A DNA stretch of 64,000 nt from Rhodococcus jostii NBRC 16295 (lineage in GTDB: Bacteria > Actinomycetota > Actinomycetes > Mycobacteriales > Mycobacteriaceae): positions 1-64,000 of the forward strand of contig NZ_BCWY01000025.1 of the NCBI RefSeq assembly GCF_001894825.1, written 5' to 3'. A model generated the notes under the pieces. That model ran no database searches and had not been told where the DNA came from. It worked only from the letters and a program-made list of their open reading frames with translations. The position numbers and the translations under genes were made by a program. This document shows positions 60,185 through 64,000 of the stretch, piece after piece; the first letter of the stretch is position 1; the number at the start of each line of letters is the position of its first letter.

Positions 60185-61603
60185 ATGAGTACCACGACAA
60201 GTAGCACCCACGACCTCGCACGACTGATCGACCACCTGGCACCCCGATTCACCGCACTTTGCGACGCGATCTGGGACAACCCCGAATTGCGCTGGGAGGA
60301 AACCGGCTCGGCTGACGCTCACATCGAACTGGCACGCGCGGAGGGATTCCGGATCACCCCCGCCGTCGGCGGTGTGCCGACCGCGTTCAGCGCCGAGGCC
60401 GGTTCCGGAGAACCCGTCATCGCCATCCTGGGTGAATACGACGCGCTCGCCGGACTGAGCCAAGAGTCCGGAAATCCCGAGCGCACCCCCGACCCGTCCA
60501 ACGACTCGGGCAACGGCCAAGGGTGCGGCCACCACCTCCTCGGCGCAGGGTCGCTGCTCGCCGCCACCGCCGTCAAACGCCACCTCGAGGAGAACGGGTT
60601 GCCCGGCACCGTCCGCTACTACGGGTGCCCCGCCGAGGAAGCCGCGGCGGGCAAAACCTTCATGGTCAAGGCGGGAGCCTTCGACGACGTCGACGCCTCG
60701 ATCTGCTGGCATCCCGGCGACAGCACCTTGGTGCAACGTGACCACAGTCTCGCGTACATGCAGTCCTACGTGCGTTTCACCGGCGTCGCCTCACACGCCG
60801 GAGCCTCACCGGAACTCGGCCGCAGCGCATTGGACGCACTCGAACTGATGAACGTCGGCGTCAACTTCCTCCGCGAACATATGCACTCCGACTGCCGGAT
60901 CCACTACGCGATCCTCGACGGCGGCGGGCGCTCGGCGAACGTCGTCCAACCGTATGCCGAGGCCTACTACGTCGTCCGGGCCCGCAACGTCCGAGAGATG
61001 CGTGCACTGTTCGACCGTGTCCGCAAAATCGCCGGAGGCGCAGCCGAGATGACCGAGACGACAGTCGAGATCGAGATCGACGGTGGCTCCTCGAACCTCC
61101 TGGGCAACACGGTCCTCGAGGTATCGATGCAGGACACACTCCGCGAACTCGGGCCGGTACCGTTCGACGAGGATGACCTCGCAACCGCCCGGAAGTTTGT
61201 CACGGACAAGCCGCTCGACATGTTCGGCACCACGATCGAAGAGGGCGACAGTCCCCTCCACGACGGCGTGATCACCTTCGACGCCGGTGCGCCCCGGCGT
61301 GTGCTGACGGGATCGACCGACGTCGGCGACGTCAGCTGGGTCACTCCCACCGTGCAGTGCACCACCGCCTGCGTCTCCCGCGGCACGCCTGCGCACTCGT
61401 GGCAACTCGTCGCGCAGGGAAAGCTCCCCGCTGCTCACAAGGGCATGATCCACGCGGGCAAGGTCATGGCGGGCACCGCCATGAACCTCCTCACCGATCC
61501 CGCGCTTCTGAAACTCGCAACAGAAGAGTTCGTCGAACGAACCACCAAGCAGCCCTACGACTCCCCGATCCCCGATGGAGTCATCGCACCACCACTGCGG
61601 TAG
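60185..61603 (+). CDS. M20-family amidohydrolase (AbgB-like)
   Basis: 472 residues. Metal-binding features include the GEYDALAG aspartate, GQGCGHHLLG and the PAEEAAAGK glutamates, and the dimerisation domain begins at RFTGVASHAGASPE. Long length and sequence match p-aminobenzoyl-glutamate hydrolase subunit B. It cleaves an amide bond of an amino-acid conjugate. A role together with the upstream amidase and MFS in using an N-acyl amino acid is inferred. Confidence 0.9.
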   Translation: MSTTTSSTHDLARLIDHLAPRFTALCDAIWDNPELRWEETGSADAHIELARAEGFRITPAVGGVPTAFSAEAGSGEPVIAILGEYDALAGLSQESGNPERTPDPSNDSGNGQGCGHHLLGAGSLLAATAVKRHLEENGLPGTVRYYGCPAEEAAAGKTFMVKAGAFDDVDASICWHPGDSTLVQRDHSLAYMQSYVRFTGVASHAGASPELGRSALDALELMNVGVNFLREHMHSDCRIHYAILDGGGRSANVVQPYAEAYYVVRARNVREMRALFDRVRKIAGGAAEMTETTVEIEIDGGSSNLLGNTVLEVSMQDTLRELGPVPFDEDDLATARKFVTDKPLDMFGTTIEEGDSPLHDGVITFDAGAPRRVLTGSTDVGDVSWVTPTVQCTTACVSRGTPAHSWQLVAQGKLPAAHKGMIHAGKVMAGTAMNLLTDPALLKLATEEFVERTTKQPYDSPIPDGVIAPPLR

Positions 61604-61680
61604 ATGACCGGACGGGCACTCACATGGGTGCCCGTCCGGCCGCCGCGTACTCGAGGGCAAGGGCGGTACTTCAGCCGAAA

Positions 61681-61740
61681 GCCTCACCCAATGTCGCACC
61701 GGCGCAGTCAGACTGAACGGATGTCACATTGGGCGAGGCG
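61681..61740. repeat. Dispersed palindromic repeat, copy 3
   Basis: The best-preserved copy: GCCTCACCCAATGT (61681-61694) pairs with ACATTGGGCGAGGC (61726-61739) with one mismatch, around a core with CAGTCAGACTGAACGG that includes the palindrome CAGTC-A-GACTG. It lies between convergent genes, where it could act as a terminator. Confidence 0.85.
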
Positions 61741-61776
61741 AAATATTCTCTCCTCTTTCGGCATTGGACGGTCTCC

Positions 61777-62685
61777 TCACCGCTGTCGTGACCTTCGGTG
61801 ACCCCAGGCCTCGGGGATGTCCCTGCCGTACGTTTCGAGGGTGATGTTGTCCGGTTCCGGTCCGCCGCGCACTCCGGTGTCGAGCCCGTCGATCGCAGCG
61901 AGCTGCTCGGTGGTGAGCTCGAAGTCGAAGACGTCGAAGTTCTCGGCGATGCGGTCGGGCTTCGTCGACTTCGGGATCACGGACCGTCCCTGCTGCAGAT
62001 GCCAGCGCAGCATCACCTGCGCGGCCGACTTGCCGTGTCGCTCCGCGATGTCGAGCAGCGTCGGGTCCTCGAACGTGCTCTTCTCGGCGGAGCCGTAGGA
62101 GGTGATGCCGCCGATGGGTGACCACGCCTGGGTCACGATGCCGTGCTCGGCATTCATTCGCTGCAGGTCGGTTTGCTGAAAGTAGGGGTGCACCTCGATC
62201 TGGTTCACGGCAGGCACGACAGAGGTCTCGTTCAGGAGGCGGTCGAGGTGTTCGGGCATGAAGTTACTCACGCCGATGGCGCGCACCTTGCCGTCGGCGA
62301 GCAGTGTCTCGAGCGCCCGGTAGGCGTCGAGGGTGAGATCGAAGCGGCTCGACAGGGGCTGATGCAGGAGCAGCAGGTCGACCTGGTCGACGCCGAGCTT
62401 GCCCGCGCTCTTGTCGAACGCGTGCAGTGTGGCGTCGTAGCCGTAGTCGCTGATCCAGACCTTCGTCTCGATGAAGACGTCGTCGCGTGCGATCCCGGAG
62501 CGGCCGATCCCTGCACCGACCTCGCGCTCGTTGGCATACGCGGCGGCGGTGTCGATGTGGCGGTAGCCGACCCGGAGGGCCTCCTCGACCGCGGCGGTCG
62601 TCACGTCGGGCGGAGTCTGGAAGACTCCGAGGCCGATTGCCGGCATCTCCAGGTGGTTGTTCAGTGTGATGGTGTTCTCGGGCAT
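61777..62685 (-). CDS. Aldo/keto reductase
   Basis: 302 residues of the AKR5-like prokaryotic group. The tetrad is visible: D and Y in HIDTAAAYANE, K in FIETKVWI, and H in LLLHQPL. The C-terminal NADPH site has VIPKSTKPDRIAENF. It reduces aldehydes or ketones such as 2,5-diketogluconate-like substrates. It is divergent from the XRE regulator, which probably controls it. Confidence 0.92.
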   Translation of the reverse strand: MPENTITLNNHLEMPAIGLGVFQTPPDVTTAAVEEALRVGYRHIDTAAAYANEREVGAGIGRSGIARDDVFIETKVWISDYGYDATLHAFDKSAGKLGVDQVDLLLLHQPLSSRFDLTLDAYRALETLLADGKVRAIGVSNFMPEHLDRLLNETSVVPAVNQIEVHPYFQQTDLQRMNAEHGIVTQAWSPIGGITSYGSAEKSTFEDPTLLDIAERHGKSAAQVMLRWHLQQGRSVIPKSTKPDRIAENFDVFDFELTTEQLAAIDGLDTGVRGGPEPDNITLETYGRDIPEAWGHRRSRQR

Positions 62686-62807
62686 GCCTTCACGGTAGGT
62701 ACGGTCGTGGACGGGTGGCAGGCACTGTCGTTATCCCCCAGAGGCGCCCGCTGGGGGGAACTCACAGACACTCCCACACGGCGACCGGGCGGGTTACCGT
62801 CGATTGC

Positions 62808-63707
62808 ATGGACCTCCGCGACGACGTGCAGCAGTTCCTCACCGGAATGCGGGCACGCCTCACTCCCGAGGCGGCCGGTGTGACGGTCTTCGGCGGCGAG
62901 CGCCGGGTCCCCGGACTGCGCCGCGAGGAGGTCGCGCAACTCGCCGGAGTGAGCACGGCGTACTACACCCGGATGGAACGCGGGAACCTCCGCGGAGTGT
63001 CCGAGAGCGTGCTGCGATCACTGGCCAGTTCATTGCACATGAACGACGCGGAGACTCAGCACCTGTTCGACCTCGCACGGTCCTGCACCGAACGCGTGAG
63101 GCAGTTTCGCGCCAAGCCTCAGTCGCGACTACCGCAGCGGGCGGCGCAACTCCTCGACACGATGCCCGACGTTCCGACCGTGGCGCTCGGGCGACTCGGC
63201 GACCTCGTCGGAGCCAACGCTCTCGGTCGAGCGCTGTTCCCCCACGTGTTCCCCGACAACGGCGAACCGCTCAACCACACGCGCTACCTCTTCCTCGACG
63301 ACCGCTCTCGCGACTTCTACGTCGACTGGGAACGCAATGCCCGCCAGGTCGTGTCATCGCTACGCCTCCTCGCCGGCCGTGACCCCTCCGACCGTGCCCT
63401 CATGGCTCTCGTCGGCGAACTCGCCACCCACAGCCCCGAGTTCCGCACCTGGTGGGCAGGACACACGGTCACCATCCACACCAGTGGAACCAAATCGATC
63501 CGCCACCCCGTGGTCGGCGAACTCACCGTCGCGTTCGAGACCCTCACCCTTGCTTCGACTCCCGACGTTCGGATCGTCGCCTATCTCGCAGATCCCGGAT
63601 CCTCATCTGCCGACGCCCTCGATCTGCTCCGTAGCTGGGTCGCGACCTCACGCACGTCCGATGAGCGCGAGAACTCGGGACACGAGGAAACCGGAAGGGT
63701 TACTTGA
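62808..63707 (+). CDS. XRE-family regulator with MmyB-like ligand domain
   Basis: 299 residues from ATG 62808. The N-terminal HTH (VPGLRREEVAQLAGVSTAYYTRMERG) is followed by an MmyB-like sensor domain (about residues 100-265) with WERNARQVVSSLRLLAG. These regulators usually sit next to an oxidoreductase gene that they control; here the aldo/keto reductase is divergent, with about 120 bases between. Confidence 0.9.
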   Translation: MDLRDDVQQFLTGMRARLTPEAAGVTVFGGERRVPGLRREEVAQLAGVSTAYYTRMERGNLRGVSESVLRSLASSLHMNDAETQHLFDLARSCTERVRQFRAKPQSRLPQRAAQLLDTMPDVPTVALGRLGDLVGANALGRALFPHVFPDNGEPLNHTRYLFLDDRSRDFYVDWERNARQVVSSLRLLAGRDPSDRALMALVGELATHSPEFRTWWAGHTVTIHTSGTKSIRHPVVGELTVAFETLTLASTPDVRIVAYLADPGSSSADALDLLRSWVATSRTSDERENSGHEETGRVT

Positions 63708-64000
63708 AGATCGACCGTTCGATGACGCGGAAGTCGTGGCTGGGGATGACTTCGCAATCGAGGGCCTCGATCTTTCGCAGGCTCTCGTCATAGGCCACGA
63801 GATCGCAGAAGACCGCCAATGGCAGACCACACCCGCGGGACGATCCGGTTCGTTGCGTTTGGCAGCTCCGCGCTCAGGCTGCCGGAAATAGGGGTCGTCT
63901 TCGACATGGTCCACCGTCGGAACGTCGGTTGCAAGGTCGGGAAGACGCGCAAGGTGATACTTAACGAGCCTCCAACAATTCCAAGATATGCGCGACGTGC
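63700..64000 (-). pseudogene. Unrecognised partial coding region with an apparent frameshift
   Basis: Read on the minus strand from the window edge, a coding-like stretch (LARLPDLATDVPTVDHVEDDP and RQPERGAAKRNE) is open in one frame until about 63830. Coding character then appears to continue in a neighbouring frame (AVFCDLVAYDESLRKIEAL to FRVIERSIFK-stop at 63700-63702). This suggests a frameshifted gene entering from the right, but both parts are short and I do not recognise them. The frame that stays open runs on to 63648, antisense to the XRE gene. Confidence 0.3.

Overview
The window is high-GC actinobacterial DNA. Gene content and protein style (phenylacetate catabolism, NDMA-type alcohol dehydrogenase, AraC/TetR/XRE-cupin regulators, ANTAR protein, dispersed palindromes) point to a large-genome Rhodococcus of the R. 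jostii/opacus kind. That genus call is inference from family knowledge, not from a database search. I see no rRNA, tRNA, CRISPR or intact insertion sequence.

Layout. 0-7.3 kb: hutD-like gene, ammonium transporter amt, a stand-alone AraC-type sensory domain, an XRE-cupin regulator divergent from an aldehyde dehydrogenase/alcohol dehydrogenase pair, an SMR transporter and a TetR regulator. 7.5-13.2 kb: copper amine oxidase, APC permease, a Met/His-rich membrane protein and an amidohydrolase. 13.6-25.5 kb: a gene set in the order A-B-I-C-D-E-F, then G, a DUF485/sodium-solute symporter pair, and H. This matches the indole-3-acetic acid (auxin) degradation iac genes of Pseudomonas putida. A PAS histidine kinase lies at one end and a FixJ/LuxR-type response regulator is embedded. 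25.5-39.8 kb: an amidase, an AraC regulator and a full phenylacetyl-CoA pathway (paaK, E, D, C, B, A, G, H, F, J on the minus strand; paaZ, an EthD gene and paaI on the plus strand).

39.8-46.3 kb is an accessory patch: a virginiamycin-B-lyase-like propeller gene bracketed by palindromes, a 1494-residue helicase-nuclease, and a broken glycoside hydrolase. 46.3-52.5 kb: nitroreductase/HxlR pair, then a GntR-controlled set (acyl-CoA dehydrogenase, CitE-like lyase, double hot-dog hydratase, class III CoA transferase) that looks like C5-dicarboxylate degradation. 52.5-64 kb: MerR/Hsp20 stress pair, GAF-ANTAR regulator, a possible orphan immunity protein, an Lrp/AsnC-MFS-amidase-M20 hydrolase module, aldo/keto reductase, XRE regulator, and an unclear fragment at the right edge. 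Three copies of a roughly 60 bp palindromic repeat lie in this last section.

How it fits together (inference). Amine oxidase would turn tryptamine or phenylethylamine into aryl-acetaldehydes, with ammonia released. The aldehyde dehydrogenase would give indole-3-acetate or phenylacetate, and the amidases could give the same acids from their amides. The iac enzymes and the paa enzymes would then consume the two acids. The window thus reads as a catabolic island for plant- and decay-derived arylethylamines, auxin and phenylacetate. Sequence-level support for joint control includes a 17-base motif shared by the two divergent iac promoters and three ACCG-N6-CGGT sites at the paa promoters.
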